DNA from: Lentimicrobium sp.
GTDB taxonomy: Bacteria; Bacteroidota; Bacteroidia; Bacteroidales; Lentimicrobiaceae
Direction of reading: 5' to 3'
Assembly: GCA_023957275.1 (NCBI GenBank)
Contig: JAMLHF010000001.1
Coordinates: 1-64,000 of the forward strand
DNA length: 64,000 nt
This document shows, in pieces, positions 50,331 through 59,351 of this stretch. The notes under the pieces are model-generated. The model ran no database searches and was not told where the DNA came from. It worked only from the letters and a program-made list of their open reading frames with translations. Each line of letters begins with the position of its first letter. Position 1 is the first letter of the stretch. The translations under genes and the position numbers were made by a program.

Positions 50331-53300
50331 TTACATCTGCTGAACGATCAGTTTCCTCATAATCACCGCATCTTCATTGGCCAGCCTCAGGTAATACAAG
50401 CCGGGCTTGCAGTTGCCCAGGGAAAGGGTGGAAGAAAAAGAATTCCCCTGAATCAGAGTAACTCCTTCAGCATAAATACGTTTACCCTGTAACGAATAAA
50501 CTTCAATATCCGTGTGTCCTTTCAATCCTTCAATCTGAATGTTAAATACTCCGCCGGACGAAGGATTCGGGTACACCTGCAAACGGTTATCTGCAATTGT
50601 CTCATCAATGCCGTAACTGCAATTCTGAAATGTGAAATAAACTGAAATCTCAGCCTGATTGGTGCATCCGGTAACCGGATTGTTTACAATTACATTATAC
50701 TCCTGAATATCAAAACTGATTCCTGAAGTCTTAATGTCAATGGTCTGTGTTACAGATCCGTTGCTCCAAAGATACAATGACCCGGGATTTCCGGCATTCA
50801 GGGTAATGGTATCATAAACGCAGACACCGATTTCGTTTGGGCTGATCAATTGTACCCTGGGGTCACCAACCGGCGGAAGGTTAATGGAAGGAAGAGGATT
50901 TACCCTGATTGCGGTGCTTCCCGAAGTTGGGTTGAATCCATCATAGACTTCAACGAAATAAGTGGTTTCGACCAGCGGTGCCACAAGCGGATCAGGCTCA
51001 TCTGAAACAAATCCGGGGGGATCGGATGTCCAGGAATATGACTCATAAATCCCCGAACCACCGCCCGGAAGTGCCTGTAATCTGGTAGTATCTCCTCTGC
51101 ATATCACAGAATCCATCGGCGTCGGGTTTACATGCAGCGGTCCTCCTTCAACAATCACCATCGTTTGGGAAGCCGATTCACAACCATTATGATCAGTAAC
51201 TTCAAGGGTAAAACTCTGGCTTACATACAGGTTATTGGTAGGGGTAACGGGCATAGTGGGGGCCAGGACCATATTGTCCGGGCTCCATTGATAAGTATAA
51301 GGTCCGGTGCCACCGGTAACGGATGAAATCAGCATGGCGCTGGTGCCATGCGGTATAATCTGATCGGCACCGGCGGAAACCACCGGCAAAGGATGTATGG
51401 TCACAACAACCGTGCGGCTGACCGAAGATTCACCATCATTCACTGTCACGGTATATGTTGTTGTCTGAACGGGTGCAACCGTGGGTTCAGGAATCGTTGA
51501 ACTGAACCCGGGAGGGCTTGACGTCCATTCGTAAGTATATTGCCCGGTACCACCGTAGGCAAGCACGGTAAGCTGAGTCTGATCACCGAGGCAAATTGAA
51601 GGGGGACTTGCATAGGCATTGCAACTCAGCACCCCTCCTTCCACGGTAATCAACACCTCGTCCTGAGAGACACAGCCTGTCTGATTATCAGTTACCGTTA
51701 AAGTAAAAGTGGTAGTGGTATTCATCACAACCGTTGTGGGTTGCAATACATTAGCATTCAACAGCAATGCCGCCGGCTCCCATTGATAGGAGTAATTGCC
51801 CGACCCTCCGGCAACAGCTGCCGGGATGGTATAGGAGGTTCCTTCCGGGATCCCGGTATCCGGCCCGGCATTAACTTCAGGATTCGGATTCACCGTAAGA
51901 TAGACAGAGTCTGTGGCAGTACATCCCCATTCATTGGCTACCGTGCATCTGTACCAACCTGAAGTGTCACCAAGTATTGTCTGTGAAACCGAGCCATCGT
52001 GCCATAGGTATGAATTATATACTCCGGGGTCAATGTAAAATGCTTCACTCGCACAAATGGTCGTATCATTGCCAAGCGAGACTGTTGTTGCAGGATGAAT
52101 CCGTATAAACCGGTTGACGGTTTTAGACTGACCATAAAGATACACAACCAACCCAACTCCATACAGGCCTGGACCGGGAAAAGTGTAGGTCGGATTCATC
52201 ACAACGGAATTTGAACCGTCGGGGAATGTCCATTTCAGTGAATCAGGCGTATCGGAAGCACTGGCGTAAAAATGAATCTGGTTGCCGTCGCAGGCCGGTT
52301 CATCCCAGTAAAAGTCAACGGTCAGATAAAAAAACGACTGTATAAATGGAGGAAGGCCATACCGGCATTCCCGGCCTCCGAGGTTAACTGCATTTTCGAC
52401 GAACTCGCAGGCAGTGCCCAAAACATTGGGCTGATTGATTCTCGACAAATAGGGAGATCCATACCTGGCTATATAAAGCCGGTTATCCGGCCCCAATTGC
52501 AAGGCTCCGATGGGATCGGAGCTCTGCCCCACGGAAGCCACCACTGTACGTGAATTCAGAATGGTGGCCGGATCTCCGGAAGAAAGATCATACTGATGGA
52601 TTTTTCTGTTTGATTTCCATTCGCCTATGTATAATCTTGAACTGTTGGGGGAAAATTCCACGCCATAAGGGCCGCCCGGATCTCCTCCCCCCGGATTCGT
52701 ATAACTATTATCAGTAACCAGATGGGTAATGACCCCCGTAGAATTATCAAAATTATAAATTCCCACATCAAAGGCAGTATTATTTGCTGCAGCGATTTTT
52801 GTTCCGTCGGGCGATACCTTCAGGTAACCTTTCGAAGCCTGACCGATGTTACCAACCAGCGGGGGGCCTGTTGAGCTGATTACGGGAGTTGTATTCACCC
52901 CGTCCCAGGTTATACGATAGGCATAAAAATCGGAATTCCCCCACTTTTTCGTGATCACCCAGAATGTCTGTCCATCGGCATGCCCCACTGCTGTAACCTT
53001 TTCGCAAGCCAGGGGGACCAGCGAGATATTTTTTTCGGTGGTCACCACATCTCCCAGTCCATCATTGAGCAACATATCAACCTTGGTATAGGAAAGCCCG
53101 TTGGCCAGGCCATTATCTGCAGCATCTACCGTAAAAATGTAATATTCAGTAGTGCTGCCCGGCTTTGGAACAATAATCCCTGACTGGGTACTGGACGAAT
53201 GTCCCCACAACCCAAAACCATTGGGCATCTGCGCATGGTTTTTATTGTACACAAAACGGCCATCGGTATAAAATTCAAGGGCTCCTGAAGCAGTGGATAT

Positions 53301-53477
53301 TGACGAACACCCTTCTCCGGTATTCAGCGCACCATTGTTTAAGGGCACTGGCGGGCCCATTGCAAAACTAAGCCCGGCATATTGGCCGAAGTACCAGTAA
53401 TTGGCCTGTTTCTGAGCGTTGGCGATTGAAAACGAGGCTAGTAATGCAAGAAATATTAAAATTCTTTTCAGTTTCAT
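50331..53477 (-). CDS. large secreted PKD/Ig-repeat protein, T9SS type A
   Basis: This 1048-residue surface protein has a signal peptide (residues 1-21, ending ANAQ). An N-terminal propeller-like domain (about 22-385, opening QANYWYFGQYAGLSF) is followed by a PKD-like domain (about 395-460) and alternating Ig/PKD-like modules (TTTYTVTVNDG, PYTYQWSP, TIDIKTSGISFD). A conserved NCSYGIDE linker (about 970) precedes a T9SS type A sorting domain (LQVYPNPSSGG...LYYLRLANEDAV). The N-terminal domain matches the neighbour at 53718-55655, while the C-terminal 450 residues match 55729-58887. The role is likely adhesive or structural. Confidence 0.88.
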   Translation of the reverse strand: MKLKRILIFLALLASFSIANAQKQANYWYFGQYAGLSFAMGPPVPLNNGALNTGEGCSSISTASGALEFYTDGRFVYNKNHAQMPNGFGLWGHSSSTQSGIIVPKPGSTTEYYIFTVDAADNGLANGLSYTKVDMLLNDGLGDVVTTEKNISLVPLACEKVTAVGHADGQTFWVITKKWGNSDFYAYRITWDGVNTTPVISSTGPPLVGNIGQASKGYLKVSPDGTKIAAANNTAFDVGIYNFDNSTGVITHLVTDNSYTNPGGGDPGGPYGVEFSPNSSRLYIGEWKSNRKIHQYDLSSGDPATILNSRTVVASVGQSSDPIGALQLGPDNRLYIARYGSPYLSRINQPNVLGTACEFVENAVNLGGRECRYGLPPFIQSFFYLTVDFYWDEPACDGNQIHFYASASDTPDSLKWTFPDGSNSVVMNPTYTFPGPGLYGVGLVVYLYGQSKTVNRFIRIHPATTVSLGNDTTICASEAFYIDPGVYNSYLWHDGSVSQTILGDTSGWYRCTVANEWGCTATDSVYLTVNPNPEVNAGPDTGIPEGTSYTIPAAVAGGSGNYSYQWEPAALLLNANVLQPTTVVMNTTTTFTLTVTDNQTGCVSQDEVLITVEGGVLSCNAYASPPSICLGDQTQLTVLAYGGTGQYTYEWTSSPPGFSSTIPEPTVAPVQTTTYTVTVNDGESSVSRTVVVTIHPLPVVSAGADQIIPHGTSAMLISSVTGGTGPYTYQWSPDNMVLAPTMPVTPTNNLYVSQSFTLEVTDHNGCESASQTMVIVEGGPLHVNPTPMDSVICRGDTTRLQALPGGGSGIYESYSWTSDPPGFVSDEPDPLVAPLVETTYFVEVYDGFNPTSGSTAIRVNPLPSINLPPVGDPRVQLISPNEIGVCVYDTITLNAGNPGSLYLWSNGSVTQTIDIKTSGISFDIQEYNVIVNNPVTGCTNQAEISVYFTFQNCSYGIDETIADNRLQVYPNPSSGGVFNIQIEGLKGHTDIEVYSLQGKRIYAEGVTLIQGNSFSSTLSLGNCKPGLYYLRLANEDAVIMRKLIVQQM

Positions 53478-53509
53478 CAGTTCCAGGGTTAATTATCACC
53501 TCTCATATA

Positions 53510-53541
53510 CAAAAATAAACATTTTTTAAATACATTACAAA
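53510..53541 (-). promoter_or_regulatory. promoter of the 50331-53477 cargo gene
   Basis: On the minus strand, TTTG (53541-53538), 20 nt, then TATTTTTG (53517-53510): both elements fit the Bacteroidota consensus. The element lies 33 nt before the ATG. Confidence 0.75.
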
Positions 53542-53670
53542 ACTCCCTTACCAAACCAAGCCGTTTGAACGACTGCACGCAGCCCTTTCGCTCCATCTGC
53601 TCCCGGTATCAGTCAGGTCTGTATCATAGCCTGCGCCCCTGAACAATACAGGTGCTGGCAATTTACGGTT

Positions 53671-53696
53671 AAAAAAAGGCCGGACAAAGCCGGCCT
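53671..53696 (-). terminator. intrinsic terminator of the 53718-55655 cargo gene
   Basis: The minus strand forms AGGCCGG-ctttgt-CCGGCCT (53696-53677) followed by a U-tract (A-run from 53671), 22 nt after the stop codon. It closes the multi-gene minus-strand cluster. Confidence 0.88.
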
Positions 53697-53717
53697 GATA
53701 TCCTTTTTACTGAGCCA

Positions 53718-55655
53718 TCAGCGCATCAGCATAACACTGCCTTTATATTTAACCTTACCGATGGATGAAATGTTTCCGATCACATTAAAGGTCATATACC
53801 ATGCATAAATGCCTGAAGGGGCTGATTCTCCGTTATAAGTGCCATCCCAGCGGTCGGCAAAATTATTTGACTCCCATACCTTTTCTCCCCAGCGATTGTG
53901 AATCACAAGGGCATAATCAGAAATCCCGTCACTGGGTCCCAGAGGTTTGAAGTAATCATTAAGTCCGTCACCATTCGGGGTAAATGCAGTAGGCAAAGAA
54001 ATATCCAATGCAATCACCCTCAGACTGTCAGAATTAAGGCAACAATTAATGTCAATATATTCCGCCACATACATGCCCGGATCTGTCACATTGAAATACC
54101 TGCCATCACTCCCGTCCTGCCATAGATAGGAATACATATCTGCACCGGCATCAAGCGGGATGGTTGAACCGGGGAAAATATAGAGGCTGTCGGGAATAAA
54201 GCTTTTGGGAGGCAGATTATTGATTACCACCTGTGATGATGTTGAAAATGATTGTCCGCCGAAATTTTCAGTAAGCGTAACATTATAGGTGCCCGGGCCG
54301 CTGAATACATGCACCGGATTAAGCCCGGTTCCGGGTGTGGTATTGCCCGGATCGCCGAAATCCCAGGTTGCCTGATCAATATTTGAAGTATTCAGGATGG
54401 TAAACAGGGTTTCATCCCCGTCACATTTGGTATCATAATCGAATGGAGGAATATCAAAGAAACTCTGGATAAATGTGGGTAAGCCATTCTGTCCGCGTTT
54501 ACCTCCCAGTGAGAATCCCGATTCATTATAATTGCAATAGATACCCGGACGGTTCGGGTTCTCGATAACCCCGAGCACATCCTGCTGATAACGGGTTACA
54601 TAAATTTTCCCATCACGGCCGAGCTGCATGGCCGAAGGGTCCGTTTCGAGGGGAGCTAAATTGACTTCCGTCTCCAGATTCCCGTTTAAAAGATCATACT
54701 GATAAAGGTGATTTTCCCTTCCTGTACTCAGATTGACCACAGTGACATAAAGTTTGTTACCATCGGGAGAAAACTCAACATAGTAGGGCCGCTTGGTGGA
54801 GGTGGTATCAGTAGGTACGATGGTCAGACCATTATTGACCGCTCCGGTTGAATTATTAAATGAAAACACTTCAACGATTCCCTTGCCAAAGGAAGCATAC
54901 GCCAGTTTATCGCCTTTAGGACTGATTTTCATGGCACCTACACTATGCCTTGCGTTATAGTTATCGCTCAATACTGAGCCGGCATTGCTTACTACCGGAG
55001 TTGTATTTACCCCTTCAGCCGTGACCTCATATGCAAAAAAACTATTGTTGCCAAGTCCATGGGTAACAACCCAATAACCCTTTCCATCTGCCTTTTTAAC
55101 GCCTGAAATCATTTCGGCCGATTTTGGCAGCAGGTTAATATCCCGGTCGGCAGTCACCGCCCCTATTCCGTTACCCAGCGTAAGGTCTACCCTTGAATAA
55201 TTAAACCCTTTGGTTGTTCCGAAAGCAGCAGGATATTGAATGTCGGTGGTGAAAACATAGAGCATCTGAGGGGTTCCGGGATTCTGCACAATCAGCGAGG
55301 ATTGTGTTGAACCAAGGTCCCCGGCCAGGTTAGGGCCGAAATTTATCAGTTCATGGTTGCCGTTCCAGACCCTGATACCATCAGAATACAGCAAAAGGTT
55401 GCCTTCCTCATCGGAATAAACAGCGGTTCCTTTTCCAACAGGCAGGTTGTTGTTTGCAGGATTATTCAGCGATACACCGGCATCGGTAAAACGCAATCCT
55501 GCATTCTGAAAGAAAAACCAATTATCGGCCTGCCGGGGTGGGATGTATGAACACCTGTTAACAGCACGGCTTTGGGCCAAAATCATTATCGGTAAACCGA
55601 CAAAGAGCATCAGCAGAGTAATGGGCAGATTTCTTTTCATTAAGGAATTCTTCAT
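53718..55655 (-). CDS. secreted propeller-PKD protein, T9SS type B (gliding-motility-type) sorting domain
   Basis: This 645-residue protein has a signal peptide (ending ILAQS). Its N-terminal propeller-like domain (about 38-405, QADNWFFFQNAGLRF) is paralogous to that of the 50331-53477 protein. A PKD domain (about 425-485, WDFGDPGN) and an Ig-like segment follow. The C-terminal T9SS type B/gliding-motility-associated domain is marked by ISLPTAFTPNGDGLNDYF and VIHNRWGEKVWES-N-WDGTYNG. Type B domains use a different anchoring route from type A. No terminator separates it from the upstream cargo gene (gap 73 nt), so they may be cotranscribed. ATGs at 55655 and 55640 are both usable. Confidence 0.88.
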   Translation of the reverse strand: MKNSLMKRNLPITLLMLFVGLPIMILAQSRAVNRCSYIPPRQADNWFFFQNAGLRFTDAGVSLNNPANNNLPVGKGTAVYSDEEGNLLLYSDGIRVWNGNHELINFGPNLAGDLGSTQSSLIVQNPGTPQMLYVFTTDIQYPAAFGTTKGFNYSRVDLTLGNGIGAVTADRDINLLPKSAEMISGVKKADGKGYWVVTHGLGNNSFFAYEVTAEGVNTTPVVSNAGSVLSDNYNARHSVGAMKISPKGDKLAYASFGKGIVEVFSFNNSTGAVNNGLTIVPTDTTSTKRPYYVEFSPDGNKLYVTVVNLSTGRENHLYQYDLLNGNLETEVNLAPLETDPSAMQLGRDGKIYVTRYQQDVLGVIENPNRPGIYCNYNESGFSLGGKRGQNGLPTFIQSFFDIPPFDYDTKCDGDETLFTILNTSNIDQATWDFGDPGNTTPGTGLNPVHVFSGPGTYNVTLTENFGGQSFSTSSQVVINNLPPKSFIPDSLYIFPGSTIPLDAGADMYSYLWQDGSDGRYFNVTDPGMYVAEYIDINCCLNSDSLRVIALDISLPTAFTPNGDGLNDYFKPLGPSDGISDYALVIHNRWGEKVWESNNFADRWDGTYNGESAPSGIYAWYMTFNVIGNISSIGKVKYKGSVMLMR

Positions 55656-55728
55656 TTTGTTCCGGCAAGTTTCAGCAGAATATGCAGTTCTTTTGAATCA
55701 CACCTCACCCGGAAGCAGTAAGTTATTA

Positions 55729-58700
55729 TTATTGAATGATCAGTTTCTTCAGAATTACAGCCTCATTGTTGGTCAGCTTCAGGTAATAAATTCCGGGAGC
55801 ACCCCGTACAAGCATCAGAGAAGAACTAAAGTCCCTTCCCGGTAAAAGCGTAATTTCCTCCGTATATACTTTCTTTCCCTGAGCAGTATATACCTCAAGC
55901 AATGAAATGCCTTTCAATCCTTTAATCATGTAGTTAAACATGCCCTCATCAGAAGGATTCGGATACACCAGCAGCCTGTTGTCAGACTCTCTTTCGTCGA
56001 TGCCATAACTGCAATTCTGGAATGTGAAATAAGCGGTTAATCCTGCGGTATTTACGCATCCTGTCTGGGGATTGGTAACTGTAACGTTGAATTCCTGCAC
56101 ATCAAAGCTGATCCCTGATGTTTTAATATCGATAGTCTGATCAACAGCGCCATTGCTCCATAAATAAGAGGATCCAGGATTGCCGGCATCGAGGGTGATG
56201 GTATCATAAACGCAAGCGCCGATTTCAACCGGGCTGATCACCAGCACCCTGGGGTCGTCAGGAACAAGATTGATCTGCGGAAGCTGGTTTACAGTCACGA
56301 TTACACTTCCCTCGGTGGTGTTATATCCGTCATCAACAACCACCGTATAAGTGGTCGTAATGGTCGGATTTACCATAGGCTCCGCTTCGGAGGAGGTAAA
56401 TCCCTGCGGATCAGATGTCCAGGAATAGGATTCATAAATGTTGGATCCACCACCCGGAATCGCCCTGAGCCGGGTAGAGCCATTGCGGCAGATAACCGGA
56501 TCATCCGCAACCGGGTTCACCTGAAGAGGCCCACCTTCGATGGTAACAACGGTCTGCCCTGTCGAAACACAGCCTTTACTATCGGTTACCTGCATGGTAA
56601 AGTTTTGGGAGGCATAAAGATTCTGTGTCGGAGTCACCCACATGGAGGGCGCTACAACAAGATTTGCCGGGCTCCATTGATAAGTATAGGGAGAAGTACC
56701 CCCGGTAACCTGCGAGGTAAGCATGGTGCTTGTGCCGTGCGGAATTGTCTGATTTGGACCTGCATTTGGCAAAGGAAGGGGATTAACAATTACCTGAACC
56801 TGTACCTGGACGGTGTTGAAACCATCATAAACCGAAAGATAATATGTTGTCGTAACTTCAGGATTTACAGTTACATCTTCCAGGGTTGAGCTGAAGCCGG
56901 GGGGATTGGATGTCCATGTATAAGTATAGTTCCCTGAACCGCCTGAAATCATAGAATTCAGCATGGTACTTCCACCCAAACATATTTCAGCTGGATTGGC
57001 CTGTAAGATTCCTGCCAAAGGACCTCCGGTGATATTCACCGTCATATTGTCAGATTTCTGGCAGCCGTTTCCATTGTCGGTAGCGGTGAGCGTAAAGTCA
57101 GTTGTAGCAGCGAGCAACACGGTGGTCGGCGTCAGTATTGAAGGGTTGTCTACCTTATCAGCGGGGACCCACTGATAAGTATGGCTCCCGGACCCTCCGG
57201 AAGCGGTGCCATCAAGCTGAACATTGGTTCCATAAGCAATTGTCTTATCCGGCCCGGCGCTGGCATCGGGTGTGGGTGAAATGGAAACCGGCTGTGTGAT
57301 GGATTGTCCACAGCCATTGTTACCGGTAACGGTTAGTCCGACGTTGTAAAACCCGGAATTGGTATAAGTATGCTGCGGATTCTGAAGGTTAGAGGTATTC
57401 CCGTCACCGAAAGTCCAGGCCCAGGAAGAAATCCCGCCGACAGGCACCGTGGTTTGATCGGTAAACTGAGTCTGCTGCCGGGTACAGGGATTTGAGGTGG
57501 TAAACGCAGGTACAGGCTTAGGTCGCACAGTTATTACAGCTTCGCCTGATGCGGTTCCTGCACAGGCATTGTTCTGCACGGATGTAAGCGTATAGGTTGT
57601 GGTTTGGGAAGGATAAACCCAGAAAGAATGCGGGGTCTGCCAGAAATTGATCACCGACGGGATTCCACCGAACCCATTAGACATGGTGACCCTGAACGGG
57701 CCTACACTGGTTGCAGTAACTGTCAGCAGGGCGGAATCACCTTCACAGATACTTGTTGTACCAGTCAGCGAAGCTGTTGGCGGATCATAAACAAAAACCT
57801 CGGTATTGGTCGGATCACTGGTGTTGCCGTTATAGGTAATCGTTAGTGAATAAACACCGGCATTATTGTGGGTTATTCCATTGATGACGGGATTCTGCTG
57901 GTTGCTGGTAAACCCGGCAGGACCAGTCCATTGATACGAAGCACCGGGCACATTGGATGCATTGAGCTGCAAAGTACCGCCAACACAAACCGGTGAATTG
58001 CTGGTTGCCGGAGGAGGCAGGATTGTACAGTCCGTGGTGCCGGAACCGCTTTGTTGCTGAAATGTAATGTCGCAGGGCTGATTGCTGTAATTGGTAATAA
58101 CCAGAATGTAATATTCCCCGTTTTGCCCGTTGGAAATATTCGCAGTTTCGGTTGGATTCGGTGAATAACTGCAATCCTCCACTTTGTTGTTCGTCAGACC
58201 ACCTGTAGAATTTGTCATCGGGCACGGATTGTAGGGATCTGCAAAGGGTCCCCAAAGACAAAAATCGATATCGCGGGATGGCGTGCTGTACATAAAAATC
58301 CCAATGGGACCAGGATCTTCAATTTTGAGATGATACCATACCGGATTGGGCTGTGTACTCAGACAATTGTACGCGGGTCCTGACTGAGCCTGCGTATTTG
58401 TTCCTGCCGGAAAGGTGTAGATTGTCCCGGTACAGAAAGGCATTGATTTATGGCAGGAATCATTTTCAGTATCACGCTGTCCCGTAAGGGCATAATATTC
58501 AAGCCACTTGCCATGCTGCGACCCGAGATGAAGCATCATGGCGGTCTGCGCATCCTTGTCAAGTTCCTCATCCAGCGAACAGGCCTTGCTCATAATGCCT
58601 GAAACTGCTGTCTCAATCCGGTCGAAACTACTGGCAACCGGATAAATATAAATGATTCCGGTCTCTTCTGAAATCACTACCTTGGCATCGGTAAGTGAGT

Positions 58701-58887
58701 TAAATTCACTCACCATTACCATTCGTTCAAAATAAGAATAATTCATCAATTCAACCCGGATATGCTGATCTTCAGCACCCCGGCTGATAACCTGCTGAGC
58801 ATTCGCACCATGCTGAAAAATAAAGAACAGGGCAAAAATTAAATTTGTTTTCGTAAGTGCAAGGCTCAGTTTGGCAATTGTTTTCAT
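55729..58887 (-). CDS. large secreted Ig/PKD-repeat protein, T9SS type A
   Basis: This protein of about 1052 residues has a signal peptide (ending GANAQ). A unique N-terminal region (about 25-300) includes a FCTGTIYTFPAG... domain with many cysteines, common in Bacteroidota surface proteins. An Ig-like domain, a PKD domain (WAWTFGDGNTS) and alternating modules as in the 50331-53477 protein follow, then an NCSYGIDE linker and a T9SS type A sorting domain (LLVYPNPSDEG...GIYYLKLTNNEAV). ATG at 58887 puts the signal peptide at the N-terminus; 58911 would add eight residues. A strong promoter lies upstream. Confidence 0.88.
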   Translation of the reverse strand: MKTIAKLSLALTKTNLIFALFFIFQHGANAQQVISRGAEDQHIRVELMNYSYFERMVMVSEFNSLTDAKVVISEETGIIYIYPVASSFDRIETAVSGIMSKACSLDEELDKDAQTAMMLHLGSQHGKWLEYYALTGQRDTENDSCHKSMPFCTGTIYTFPAGTNTQAQSGPAYNCLSTQPNPVWYHLKIEDPGPIGIFMYSTPSRDIDFCLWGPFADPYNPCPMTNSTGGLTNNKVEDCSYSPNPTETANISNGQNGEYYILVITNYSNQPCDITFQQQSGSGTTDCTILPPPATSNSPVCVGGTLQLNASNVPGASYQWTGPAGFTSNQQNPVINGITHNNAGVYSLTITYNGNTSDPTNTEVFVYDPPTASLTGTTSICEGDSALLTVTATSVGPFRVTMSNGFGGIPSVINFWQTPHSFWVYPSQTTTYTLTSVQNNACAGTASGEAVITVRPKPVPAFTTSNPCTRQQTQFTDQTTVPVGGISSWAWTFGDGNTSNLQNPQHTYTNSGFYNVGLTVTGNNGCGQSITQPVSISPTPDASAGPDKTIAYGTNVQLDGTASGGSGSHTYQWVPADKVDNPSILTPTTVLLAATTDFTLTATDNGNGCQKSDNMTVNITGGPLAGILQANPAEICLGGSTMLNSMISGGSGNYTYTWTSNPPGFSSTLEDVTVNPEVTTTYYLSVYDGFNTVQVQVQVIVNPLPLPNAGPNQTIPHGTSTMLTSQVTGGTSPYTYQWSPANLVVAPSMWVTPTQNLYASQNFTMQVTDSKGCVSTGQTVVTIEGGPLQVNPVADDPVICRNGSTRLRAIPGGGSNIYESYSWTSDPQGFTSSEAEPMVNPTITTTYTVVVDDGYNTTEGSVIVTVNQLPQINLVPDDPRVLVISPVEIGACVYDTITLDAGNPGSSYLWSNGAVDQTIDIKTSGISFDVQEFNVTVTNPQTGCVNTAGLTAYFTFQNCSYGIDERESDNRLLVYPNPSDEGMFNYMIKGLKGISLLEVYTAQGKKVYTEEITLLPGRDFSSSLMLVRGAPGIYYLKLTNNEAVILKKLIIQ

Positions 58888-58911
58888 GCTTTTTATTACT
58901 TTTTCAATCAA

Positions 58912-59351
58912 TACTTACTCAATGAAAGCCAAACAATCAGGATCATCTGTAACCACCGGAAAATTATCCAATCAACTATCAGGCGAAGTAAATGTGTGCA
59001 TGCAGGTGAGCACCTGATGCTTCAGCCTTAAAGTCTGATAAATGAATCCCCGGAACAAAATCCCTCCCAAAAATATTGGCGACCAATGCAGTCCCAAAAT
59101 TATAAATTTATTAATAAGTGACGAACATTACAATGAATTTATTAATATTTTTTCAAATCTGCGCGGATCATTGCCGGCATAAATCCAATTATTAAGGAGA
59201 AACCTGCAGTACTACTTTATGGCCTTCCCCTGAAAGTGCCCGCCACCTTGCGCAATTCGATTTTTTTTCGCCGGAGAAGGCATAGAGTCAATGCGCATCA
59301 ATGGATCAGCATAAAATTTGCACTGCGGCGGCCTCTAATAAACCGGACGGA
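58912..59351. other. 440-nt intergenic region between DUF748 and T9SS cargo genes
   Basis: Apart from the promoter pair at 59068-59098 and AT-rich sequence around 59095-59155 I find no gene, RNA or repeat here. A T-run at 59262-59270 faces the plus strand and has no stem. Confidence 0.5.
59068..59098 (-). promoter_or_regulatory. promoter of the 55729-58887 cargo gene
   Basis: On the minus strand, TTTG (59098-59095), 19 nt, then TATTTTTG (59075-59068): a full-length consensus promoter. Predicted transcription starts near 59062, leaving a long leader of about 175 nt. A second -7-like element, TAATTTTG, overlaps at 59102-59095. Confidence 0.75.
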
